The translations under genes and the position numbers were made by a program. From Flavobacteriales bacterium (lineage in GTDB: Bacteria > Bacteroidota > Bacteroidia > Flavobacteriales_F > PHOS-HE28): DNA of 64,000 nt. The DNA is taken from assembly GCA_016716605.1 (NCBI GenBank), contig JADJWA010000001.1, forward strand, positions 1,736,001 through 1,800,000, read 5' to 3'. Below the pieces are notes generated by a model. It was not told where the DNA came from. It worked only from the letters and a program-made list of their open reading frames with translations, and ran no database searches. This document shows, one piece after another, positions 48,838 to 56,023 of the stretch; the stretch's first letter is position 1, and every line of letters starts with the position of its first letter.

Positions 48838-49188
48838 ATGAAGACCTCCGACATCAACGTCTCCGTTCAGCTCGATGACAACCATGTTCCGGAGCGCATT
48901 GAATGGAAGGCCGAGGACAATGGGAGCACGGCTGTGAGCAAGGCCATGCTGCTCGCATTCTGGGACGAGCAGGAGAATAACACCTTGCGCATCGATCTCT
49001 GGACGAAGGAGATGACCGTGGAGGAGATGAAGGCCTTCTTCCATCAGAACCTGCTCACGCTGTCCGACACCTTCGAGCGTGCTACGGGCGAAGGTCGGAT
49101 GGCCGCGCAGATGCGCGACTTCGCGGCCTACTTCGCGGAGCACATGCTGGGGGTGAAGGGCTCACCGGGCACGGGGCCTGCGAATTGA
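48838..49188 (+). CDS. gldC: Gliding motility protein GldC
   Basis: This 116-residue cytoplasmic protein is encoded next to gldB in gliding Bacteroidota and is needed for full GldB levels. It starts MKTSDINVSVQLDDNHVPER and continues with the conserved IEWKAEDNGSTAVSKAMLLA, LRIDLWTKEMTVEEMK, and FHQNLLTLSDTFERATG. The length and order match the family. It lies 103 nt after gldB, and is convergent with rpoD 49 nt away. Confidence 0.9.
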   Translation: MKTSDINVSVQLDDNHVPERIEWKAEDNGSTAVSKAMLLAFWDEQENNTLRIDLWTKEMTVEEMKAFFHQNLLTLSDTFERATGEGRMAAQMRDFAAYFAEHMLGVKGSPGTGPAN

Positions 49189-49237
49189 ACGCCTTTCCGT
49201 GCCGCTGGTGCCGAGTTGATCGGAGCCGCGTTCGGCC

Positions 49238-50104
49238 TCAGCCGAGGTAAGCCTTCAGCACGGAACTGCGGCTGGCGTGCTTCATGCGGCGTATGGCTTT
49301 CTCCTTGATCTGGCGCACGCGCTCGCGGGTGAGGTCGAACTTCTGCCCGATCTCCTCCAAGGTGTGCGGCTGATTGCCGTTCAGGCCGAAGTAGAGGCGG
49401 ATCACATCGGCCTCGCGGCCCTGCAGGGCGCGCAGGCTGCGCTCGATCTCGTTGCGCAGGCTGTCGGTCATCAGGTCGTCGAGCGGGCTCGGCAGGTCCG
49501 GGTTGCTCATCACGTCCATCATGGTGCCGCTGTCGCCGTCGTCGCGCAGGGGCGCATCCATGCTCACGTGCCGGCCGGTGTTGTTCAGGCTGGTCTTCAC
49601 CTCTTCGAGGGTCATCTCCAGCACTTCAGCCAGCTCGTGCGCGGTGGGCGGGCGCTCGTGCTCCTGCTCCAGTCGGGCAAAGGCCTTATTGATCTTGTTG
49701 ATCGATCCGATCTTGTTCAACGGCAGGCGGACGATGCGTGCCTGCTCGGCCAGGCTCTGCAGGATCTGCTGGCGGATCCACCACACGGCGTAACTGATGA
49801 ACTTGAATCCGCGGGTCTCATCGAATCGCGTGGCGGCCTTGATCAGGCCCACGTTGCCTTCGCTGATCAGGTCTGGCAGGCTAAGGCCCTGGCCTTGGTA
49901 TTGCTTGGCCACGGACACCACGAAGCGCAGGTTGGCCTTGGCCAAGGCCTCCAGTGCCTCCTGATCGCCCTGCTTGATGCGGCGCGCCAGCTCAACCTCT
50001 TCTTGTGCGGTGATCAGCCTTACGCGGCCGATCTCCTGGAGGTACTTATCCAGGCTCGGCGTGTCGCGGTTGGTCACCTGCTTCACGATCTTCAACTGTC
50101 GCAT
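49238..50104 (-). CDS. rpoD: Primary sigma factor (RpoD/SigA, short Bacteroidota form)
   Basis: This 288-residue sigma-70 factor directs RNA polymerase to housekeeping promoters. MRQLKIVKQVTNRDTPSLDK is the usual Bacteroidota N-terminus; an ATG at 50113 would add only three residues. Region 1.1 is missing. Region 1.2 is YLQEIGRVRLITAQEEVEL, region 2 carries DLISEGNVGLIKAATRFDET and FISYAVWWIRQQILQSLAEQ, region 3 IVRLPLNKIGSINKINKAF, and region 4 TLEEIGQKFDLTRERVRQIK. It presumably recognises the TAnnTTTG boxes seen across the window. Confidence 0.95.
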   Translation of the reverse strand: MRQLKIVKQVTNRDTPSLDKYLQEIGRVRLITAQEEVELARRIKQGDQEALEALAKANLRFVVSVAKQYQGQGLSLPDLISEGNVGLIKAATRFDETRGFKFISYAVWWIRQQILQSLAEQARIVRLPLNKIGSINKINKAFARLEQEHERPPTAHELAEVLEMTLEEVKTSLNNTGRHVSMDAPLRDDGDSGTMMDVMSNPDLPSPLDDLMTDSLRNEIERSLRALQGREADVIRLYFGLNGNQPHTLEEIGQKFDLTRERVRQIKEKAIRRMKHASRSSVLKAYLG

Positions 50105-50220
50105 GCGTGCCATCTGTGCTCTGTGGTATGGTGAATGAGGCGCCTTGAACGCCCGGAGCGGGCGCCCGGTTACTTCGGCAGGCACGCATACGACGAATTG
50201 CAGCGCATGGACCATGAACG

Positions 50221-50250
50221 GCGAAAGCCGCCCAGTCGGGCGGCTTTCGC
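50221..50250 (-). terminator. Terminator hairpin after pnp
   Basis: GCGAAAGCCGCCC and GGGCGGCTTTCGC form a perfect 13-bp stem with a 4-nt loop (AGTC). It is 20 nt past the pnp stop on the minus strand and upstream of rpoD, so it separates those units. Confidence 0.8.
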
Positions 50251-50270
50251 GCTTAGGGGCGTGGCCCCGG

Positions 50271-52565
50271 TCAGTTATTGCTCGGCTCATGGCCGCCCTG
50301 CATGCCGCCGTCGTGGTCGCGGTGCTGGCGATCACCATGGTCGCGACGAGGGCGGTCGTCGCGTCTCGGACGATCATCGCGTCGCGGGCGATCGCCACGG
50401 TCACGGCGCTCGCCGGACATGGCGGGCTCGCGTTCCACGTAGCCTTCGGGCTTGGGCAGCAGCACTCGGCGGCTCAGTTTCAGCTTGCCGCTGCGCGGGT
50501 CCTTGCCCACCACCTGGAATTCGATCACGTCGCCCTCCTTCAGCACATCCTCCACGCGCTCGATGCGGCGCCATTCCAGCTCGCTTACGTGCAACAGGCC
50601 GTCCACGCCGGGCATCACTTCCACGAAGGCCCCGTAGGGCATGATGGTCTTCACCTTGCCCTTGTAGTTGGCGCCCACTTCCGCCTGGGGCGGATTGGCG
50701 ATGGCGTTCACGCGGGCGAGGGCGGCATCGATGCTCGCCTTATTCTCGCTCATGATCTCCACGTGGCCAAGGCCATCGATCTCGTCGATGCTGATGTGCG
50801 CGCCCGTCTCGGCCTGGATCTCCTGGATCACGCGGCCGCCGGGCCCGATGACCGCGCCGATGCTCTCCTTCGGGATGGTGATGGTGATGATGCGCGGGGC
50901 GTGGTCCTTGTAATCGGCGCGCGGCGCATCAAGGGTCTTCAGCATCTCGTTCAGGATGTGCAGGCGGCCTTGGCGCGCTTGCTCAAGGGCTTGCGCGAGC
51001 ACTTCATAGGGCAAGCCGTCCACCTTCATGTCCATCTGCGTGGCGGTGATGCCCTTGGCGGTGCCGGTGACCTTGAAATCCATATCGCCCAGGAAATCCT
51101 CGTCGCCGAGGATATCGCTGAGGATCGCATGGCGCTTGCCGTCGCTGATCATGCCCATGGCGATGCCGCTCACGGGAGCGCTGATCTTCACGCCAGCGTC
51201 CATCAGCGCGAGCGTGCCGCTGCATACGGTGGCCATGCTGCTCGATCCATTGCTCTCGAGGATGTCGCAGTTAAGTCGGATGGTGTAGGGGTTGGTCTCG
51301 ATGCCAGGGATCACGGGCTTCAGGGCGCGCAGGGCCAGGTTGCCGTGGCCCACCTCGCGGCGGCCGGGGCCGCGGATCGGCTTCACCTCGCCGGTGCTGA
51401 AGCTTGGGAAATTGTAGTGGAGCATGAAGCGCTCGCTGCCTTTGTGGGTGGCGCGGTCGATGGTCTGCTCGTCCATCGAGCTGCCCAAGGTGAGCATGTT
51501 GATGGCCTGGGTCTCACCGCGGGTGAAGATGGCGCTGCCGTGGGTGCCAGGGAGGACATCCACTTCGCTCCAGATAGGGCGGATCTCATCGGTCCTGCGG
51601 CCATCGAGGCGCTTGCCGTGGTCTAGGCACACATTGCGTACGGCCTTCTTCTGTGTCTTCTTGAAGAAGCGCGCGAGCATGGCCTTGTCGGTCTTCTCTT
51701 CGTCGGTCAGCGTGGCCAGGCAGGCCTCCTTGATGGCGGCGAACTGCTCGCTCCGTTCCTCCTTCGCAGTGGGGTTCATCGCCACGTCATAGTACTTCTG
51801 GTAGCAGAAGTCATGGATCTTCTGTCCGATGGCCTCGATGTTGTTCTCGTGGCTGTAGGTGCGCTTCACTTGGCTCTTGGGCACCAGGGCGGCGAACTCC
51901 TCCAGCGCGATGCACTGCTTCTTGATCACATCGTGCGCCAGCTTGATGGCCTCGATCATATCGCCCTCCTGCACCTCCTTCATCTCGCCTTCCACCATGA
52001 GGATGTCGGCCTTGGTGCCGGCCACGATCAGATCGAGGTCGTTGCCCGAGAGCTCATCCACGGTAGGGTTGACAATGAAACGGCCGTTCACGCGGCTCAC
52101 GCGCACCTCGCTAACCGGCCCGCCGAATGGGATGTCGCTCACGGCAAGGGCCGCAGCGGCGGCCAGGCAGGCGATGCCATCGGCCTGGTTCTTCTTGTCG
52201 GCGCTCATCAGGCTCACGATCACCTGGGTGTCGCCGTGGAAGTCATCGGGGAAGAGCGGGCGCAGGGCGCGGTCGATCAGGCGGCTCACCAGCACTTCAT
52301 GGTCGCTGGGGCGGGCTTCTCGCTTGAAGAAACCGCCGGGGAAACGGCCGGCCGCGCTGAATTTCTCACGGTACTCCACCTGCAGGGGAAGGAAGTCGAT
52401 GCCCTCGCGGGCCTCTTTGGTGGCAACCACGCTGGCGAGCAGCATGGTGTCGCCGAGGCGGACCATGACGGCGCCGTCGGCTTGTTTGGCCAGTACGCCG
52501 GTCTCCAGGGTGATGACTTTGCCATCGCCCATGTCGATGGTCTTGGTGATTGCTTGTGGCTTCAT
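50271..52565 (-). CDS. pnp: Polyribonucleotide nucleotidyltransferase (PNPase)
   Basis: This 764-residue phosphorolytic 3'-5' exoribonuclease degrades mRNA and can form a degradosome. The start MKPQAITKTIDMGDGKVITL is chosen at 52565; an upstream in-frame ATG at 52628 would add 21 basic residues. Two RNase PH domains are seen (AAAALAVSDIPFGGPVSEVR; EDFLGDMDFKVTGTAKGITA with catalytic Asp residues). KH (IGAVIGPGGRVIQEIQAETG) and S1 (YKGKVKTIMPYGAFVEVMPG) domains follow. The tail is an Arg/Asp-rich repeat (RPRRDDRPRRDDRPRRDHGD). It lies downstream of rpsO, the classic order. Confidence 0.96.
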   Translation of the reverse strand: MKPQAITKTIDMGDGKVITLETGVLAKQADGAVMVRLGDTMLLASVVATKEAREGIDFLPLQVEYREKFSAAGRFPGGFFKREARPSDHEVLVSRLIDRALRPLFPDDFHGDTQVIVSLMSADKKNQADGIACLAAAAALAVSDIPFGGPVSEVRVSRVNGRFIVNPTVDELSGNDLDLIVAGTKADILMVEGEMKEVQEGDMIEAIKLAHDVIKKQCIALEEFAALVPKSQVKRTYSHENNIEAIGQKIHDFCYQKYYDVAMNPTAKEERSEQFAAIKEACLATLTDEEKTDKAMLARFFKKTQKKAVRNVCLDHGKRLDGRRTDEIRPIWSEVDVLPGTHGSAIFTRGETQAINMLTLGSSMDEQTIDRATHKGSERFMLHYNFPSFSTGEVKPIRGPGRREVGHGNLALRALKPVIPGIETNPYTIRLNCDILESNGSSSMATVCSGTLALMDAGVKISAPVSGIAMGMISDGKRHAILSDILGDEDFLGDMDFKVTGTAKGITATQMDMKVDGLPYEVLAQALEQARQGRLHILNEMLKTLDAPRADYKDHAPRIITITIPKESIGAVIGPGGRVIQEIQAETGAHISIDEIDGLGHVEIMSENKASIDAALARVNAIANPPQAEVGANYKGKVKTIMPYGAFVEVMPGVDGLLHVSELEWRRIERVEDVLKEGDVIEFQVVGKDPRSGKLKLSRRVLLPKPEGYVEREPAMSGERRDRGDRPRRDDRPRRDDRPRRDHGDRQHRDHDGGMQGGHEPSNN

Positions 52566-52634
52566 GTTCTTGGGCGCGCCTTTCGCGCCGTATTTGTGGT
52601 TGGTGTTCTTATTCGGGTTCGGCGGCAACGAAAA

Positions 52635-52659
52635 GGGCGACCGTGATTCACGACCGCCC
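52635..52659 (-). terminator. Terminator/attenuator between rpsO and pnp
   Basis: GGGCG and CGCCC plus an inner CGTGA/TCACG stem form a hairpin with a small internal loop. On the minus strand TTTT follows. It lies 53 nt past the rpsO stop, upstream of pnp, so pnp may be partly independent of rpsO. Confidence 0.55.
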
Positions 52660-52711
52660 CCTTTCGATCAGGAATTTCCTGTTGGTGCCGCATTTGCGGC
52701 TTCGCGCCTTT

Positions 52712-52981
52712 TCACTTGCGCAGGCCGAGCTTGCCGATGATGGCCCGGTAGCGCTCGATGTCGTGCGTTCGCAAGTAGTTGAGGATCTGCTTGCGCTTGC
52801 CCACCAGGTCCATCAGCGCTTTCTCGGTGCCGTGGTCCTTCTTGTTGGTCTTCAGGTGGCCGGTGAGGTGGTCGATGCGCTTGGTGAAAAGGGCAATCTG
52901 GCTCTCCGCCGCGCCGGTGTTCTTGTCCGAGCCGCCATGCTCGGTGAAAATGGCCTTCTTGGCCTCGGTGGTCAGGTACAT
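52712..52981 (-). CDS. rpsO: 30S ribosomal protein S15
   Basis: This 89-residue protein binds the central domain of 16S rRNA and helps nucleate the 30S platform. Features are TGAAESQIALFTKRIDHLTG (tolerating the start MYLTTEAKKAIFTEHG), LKTNKKDHGTEKALMDLVGK, RKQILNYLRTHDIERY. Length is standard. It is the first gene of the rpsO-pnp unit. A TACATTCG box lies 19 nt upstream. Confidence 0.96.
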   Translation of the reverse strand: MYLTTEAKKAIFTEHGGSDKNTGAAESQIALFTKRIDHLTGHLKTNKKDHGTEKALMDLVGKRKQILNYLRTHDIERYRAIIGKLGLRK

Positions 52982-53000
52982 GGTCGTTCGTAACAGGGCG

Positions 53001-53008
53001 CGAATGTA
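53001..53008 (-). promoter_or_regulatory. -7 element of rpsO
   Basis: The minus strand reads TACATTCG, the same box as at rplU, 19 nt upstream of the rpsO ATG. Confidence 0.5.
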
Positions 53009-53053
53009 CAGGAAGAACCCGAACCATGCACCCGCTTGGCAAAATCCTGAGCC

Positions 53054-53899
53054 TCAGCCCCTGAACATCGCGAAGGTCTTCGCCAGGAAGCCCTTCAGGT
53101 CCTTGCGCTCCACGATCTTGTCCAGGAAGCCATGCTCCAGCACGAACTCGCTTGTCTGGAAGCCCTCGGGCAGGTCGCGGCCGATGGTCTCCTTGACCAC
53201 GCGCGGCCCGGCAAAGGCGATCAGCGCTTTGGGCTCGGCGATGTTCAGATCGCCCAGCATGGCGAAGCTTGCCGTGACGCCGCCGGTGGTCGGGTCGGTG
53301 AGGATGCTGATGTAGGGCAGCTTCTTCTTGGCGAGTTGGGTGAGTTTGGCGCTGGTCTTGGCCATCTGCATCAGGCTGAAGCCGGCCTCCATCATCCTTG
53401 CACCGCCGCTCTTACTGATGATGATCAGGGGGCACTTGCGCTTGAGGGCCTGGTCTGCGGCCAGGGCGATCTTCTCACCCACCACGCTGCCCATGCTGCC
53501 GCCTATGAAGCGGAAGTCCATGCAGGCGATAACCACATTATGCTTGTCCAATTTGCCCTCAGCGGCGCGCAAGGCATCGTTCAGCCCGCTCTCCCTCCGC
53601 GTCTTCGCCAGCCGATCGGTGTACTTTTTCGTGTCCTCGAATTGCAGCGGGTCGCCGGCGATCAGGTCGGCGCCGATCTCCGTGTACTTGTGGTCGTCGA
53701 AGAGCAGGGCGAAGTACTCCTCGCTCCCGATCTTCTCGTGGTGGCTGCACTTGGCGCAGACCCACAGGTTGTTCTCGTGGTCCTCGCTGGTCATGATCTC
53801 ATCACAGCTCGGGCACTTGTACCAGAGGCCTTCGGGCGTCTCCTTCTTCTCCTCGGTGGAGGTGGTGATGCCTTCCTTAGTGCGTGTGAACCAACCCAT
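53054..53899 (-). CDS. accD: Acetyl-CoA carboxylase carboxyltransferase subunit beta
   Basis: This 281-residue subunit, with AccA, transfers CO2 from carboxybiotin to acetyl-CoA in fatty acid synthesis. The zinc ribbon is at residues 26-55 (YKCPSCDEIMTS, LWVCAKCSHHEK). The crotonase-fold core has MDFRFIGGSMGSVVGEKIAL, SGGARMMEAGFSLMQMAKT, ILTDPTTGGVTASFAMLGD, and FAGPRVVKETIGRDLPEGFQ. No accA or accBC is adjacent. It lies 71 nt after the aldolase gene on the same strand; the gap is low-complexity. Confidence 0.95.
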   Translation of the reverse strand: MGWFTRTKEGITTSTEEKKETPEGLWYKCPSCDEIMTSEDHENNLWVCAKCSHHEKIGSEEYFALLFDDHKYTEIGADLIAGDPLQFEDTKKYTDRLAKTRRESGLNDALRAAEGKLDKHNVVIACMDFRFIGGSMGSVVGEKIALAADQALKRKCPLIIISKSGGARMMEAGFSLMQMAKTSAKLTQLAKKKLPYISILTDPTTGGVTASFAMLGDLNIAEPKALIAFAGPRVVKETIGRDLPEGFQTSEFVLEHGFLDKIVERKDLKGFLAKTFAMFRG

Positions 53900-53970
53900 G
53901 GAGCAAAGTTGAAGGATGGAAGCTGAAACTGGAAACCGTCCGCCTTTCAGCTCTCGGCTTTCCTCTCTCC

Positions 53971-55041
53971 CTAAGCGATGGTGATCTGTTCGTCGAGGTA
54001 CACGTCCTGTATCGCATTGAGCAAGCCTATGCCTTCATTCATGGGGCGCTGGAATGCCTTGCGCCCGCTGATGAGGCCTTGTCCGCCGGCGCGCTTGTTG
54101 ATGACGGCGGTCTTCACCGCTTCGGCCATGTCGCTGGCTCCGCTGCTGGCCCCGCCGCTGTTGATGAGCCCGATGCGTCCCATATAGCAGTTGGCCACCT
54201 GGTAGCGGCACAGGTCGATGGGGTGCTCGCTGGTGAGCTCGCTGTACACCTTTTTGTGCGTCTTGCCGTAGTTGGCGATGGCGTTATAGCCGCCGTTGGT
54301 CTCCGGCAGCTTCTGCTTGATGATGTCCGCCTGGATGGTGACGCCCAAGTGGTTGGCCTGACCGGTGAGGTCGGCGGCGGTGTGGTAATCCTTGCCATCG
54401 ACCTTGAAGCCGCTGTTGCGGATGTAGCACCAGAGGATGGTGGCCATGCCCAATTCATGCGCGTGCTGGAAGGCATCGGCGATCTCGGTGATCTGCCGTG
54501 TGCTCTCGTCACTGCCGAAGTAGATGGTGGCGCCCACGGCCACGGCGCCCATATCCCAGGCATCCTGCACGTTGCCGAAGAGCACCTGGTCGAATTTGTT
54601 CGGCAAGGTCATCAGCTCGTTGTGGTTGATCTTCACGATGAAGGGGATCTTGTGGGCGTATTTGCGCGCTACGCTGCCGAGCACGCCATAGGTGCTGGCC
54701 ACGGCGTTGCAGCCTCCCTCGATCGCGAGCTTCACGATGTTCTCGCCATCGAAGTAGATCGGGTTGGGGGCGAAGCTTGCGGCGGCGCTGTGCTCGATGC
54801 CTTGATCAACCGGGAGGATGCTCATGTAGCCGGTGTTCGCCAAACGGCCGTTGCCATAGAGCGCCTGCATGCTGCGCAGCACTTGCGGGTTGCGGTTGCT
54901 CATGGCGAAGCAGCGGTCCACGAAATCGGGGCCCGGCAGGTTCAGTGCGCTCTTATCGATGGTCTTGCTCTGGTGGCTCAACAGGCTCTGGGCTTCGGCG
55001 CCGAGGAGCTCTTCGATCTTGCTCATGGTCAACGTGGGCAT
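53971..55041 (-). CDS. fbaB: Class I fructose-bisphosphate aldolase (DhnA type)
   Basis: This 356-residue Schiff-base aldolase interconverts fructose 1,6-bisphosphate with dihydroxyacetone phosphate and glyceraldehyde 3-phosphate. It matches the bacterial/archaeal DhnA type: GYMSILPVDQGIEHSAAASF, IEGGCNAVASTYGVLGSVAR, IPFIVKINHNELMTLPNK, GAVAVGATIYFGSDES, and YMGRIGLINSGGASSGASDM for phosphate binding. It is likely the glycolytic/gluconeogenic aldolase of this organism. It has its own -7 box and is probably followed by accD in the same transcript. Confidence 0.93.
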   Translation of the reverse strand: MPTLTMSKIEELLGAEAQSLLSHQSKTIDKSALNLPGPDFVDRCFAMSNRNPQVLRSMQALYGNGRLANTGYMSILPVDQGIEHSAAASFAPNPIYFDGENIVKLAIEGGCNAVASTYGVLGSVARKYAHKIPFIVKINHNELMTLPNKFDQVLFGNVQDAWDMGAVAVGATIYFGSDESTRQITEIADAFQHAHELGMATILWCYIRNSGFKVDGKDYHTAADLTGQANHLGVTIQADIIKQKLPETNGGYNAIANYGKTHKKVYSELTSEHPIDLCRYQVANCYMGRIGLINSGGASSGASDMAEAVKTAVINKRAGGQGLISGRKAFQRPMNEGIGLLNAIQDVYLDEQITIA

Positions 55042-55063
55042 GCGTGCTCGATTTTCAGGGCGG

Positions 55064-55071
55064 CGAAGGTA
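55064..55071 (-). promoter_or_regulatory. -7 element of the aldolase gene
   Basis: The minus strand reads TACCTTCG, 22 nt upstream of the ATG at 55041. Confidence 0.45.
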
Positions 55072-55147
55072 GGCGAGCGGGCTTGGCGGGTCTAGGGCGC
55101 AGTATCCGCAGCCACTTGCATGGGTGGCGCATGCGAAGCCTGTGCGG

Positions 55148-55175
55148 TTGCCGTTCTAGCCCGCAAGTACCTTCG
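55148..55175 (+). promoter_or_regulatory. Promoter of the PASTA-T9SS-rluD operon
   Basis: TTG at 55148-55150, a 17-nt spacer and TACCTTCG at 55168-55175 fit the Bacteroidota promoter. It ends 29 nt before the PASTA gene ATG. Confidence 0.5.
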
Positions 55176-55204
55176 CGCGCCTCTTCCCCAAGGACTTCCG
55201 TCGC

Positions 55205-56023
55205 ATGAAACGCCTTTTGCCCGTTCTGGCTCCCGTGGTGGTGGCTGTGGGCCTGCTGCTGGTCGGTTGGGCCTGGCTGCGCGGCTACACCCGGCACAAC
55301 GAGCTGATGCGCGTGCCCGATCTGGCGGGGGCCACCTTGGCTGAGGCCGAGGGCTTGCTGGCCAAGCGCGACCTGAGCGCCGTGGTGATCGACAGCGTCT
55401 TCGTGGAGGATCGGCCCAAAGGCACCGTGGTGGACCAGGATCCCGATGCCGGCAAGGAGGTGAAGCCCGGGCGCAAGGTGTACCTGGTGCTGAATGCCAA
55501 TCAGCCCAAGATGATCGACATGCCCAAGCTCGTGGATCTGAGCAAGCGCCAGGCGCTGAGCGTGCTGGATATCCTCGGCCTCAAGGTGAAGGAGATGCAG
55601 TACAAGCCCGATCCCTGCGTGGATTGCGTGATCGCGCAGCTGTACAAGGGCCATCCCATCGCACCCGATGAGCGCATTCGCCGGGGCGAGGCCATCACCT
55701 TGGTGCTCGGGGCAGGGGAGAAGGGCGAGCGAGTGCCTGTGCCCGACCTCACCGGCCTGAGCATGGCCGACGTGCAGTTGGTGTTGAACATGGCATCCTT
55801 GAACCTTGGGGTGCAGGTCGAATGCCTTGGCTGCAATACTGCGGCGGATTCCGCGTTCGCGCGGGTGCGCAGGCAGAGCCCGGCCGCAGGCGCCAGCAAC
55901 CGCATCGCTTTGGGCAGCACCATCGACCTTTGGCTCACCGCCGATACCGCCGGCCTGCGACCTGCCGATGATTGGAATGACCCCTCGCGCTACACTAGCC
56001 CCGATAGCCTCCATGAACCGTAG
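55205..56023 (+). CDS. Membrane-anchored PASTA-domain protein
   Basis: This 272-residue protein has one N-terminal membrane span (residues 6-24, LLPVLAPVVVAVGLLLVGWA) and three PASTA repeats outside: VPDLAGATLAEAEGLLAKRD (~37), MPKLVDLSKRQALSVLDILG (~108), and VPDLTGLSMADVQLVLNMAS (~182). PASTA domains bind peptidoglycan fragments or beta-lactams in kinases and PBPs, but no kinase or transpeptidase domain is present. It may be an envelope sensor or a scaffold. Its last 11 nt overlap the T9SS gene. Confidence 0.85.
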   Translation: MKRLLPVLAPVVVAVGLLLVGWAWLRGYTRHNELMRVPDLAGATLAEAEGLLAKRDLSAVVIDSVFVEDRPKGTVVDQDPDAGKEVKPGRKVYLVLNANQPKMIDMPKLVDLSKRQALSVLDILGLKVKEMQYKPDPCVDCVIAQLYKGHPIAPDERIRRGEAITLVLGAGEKGERVPVPDLTGLSMADVQLVLNMASLNLGVQVECLGCNTAADSAFARVRRQSPAAGASNRIALGSTIDLWLTADTAGLRPADDWNDPSRYTSPDSLHEP

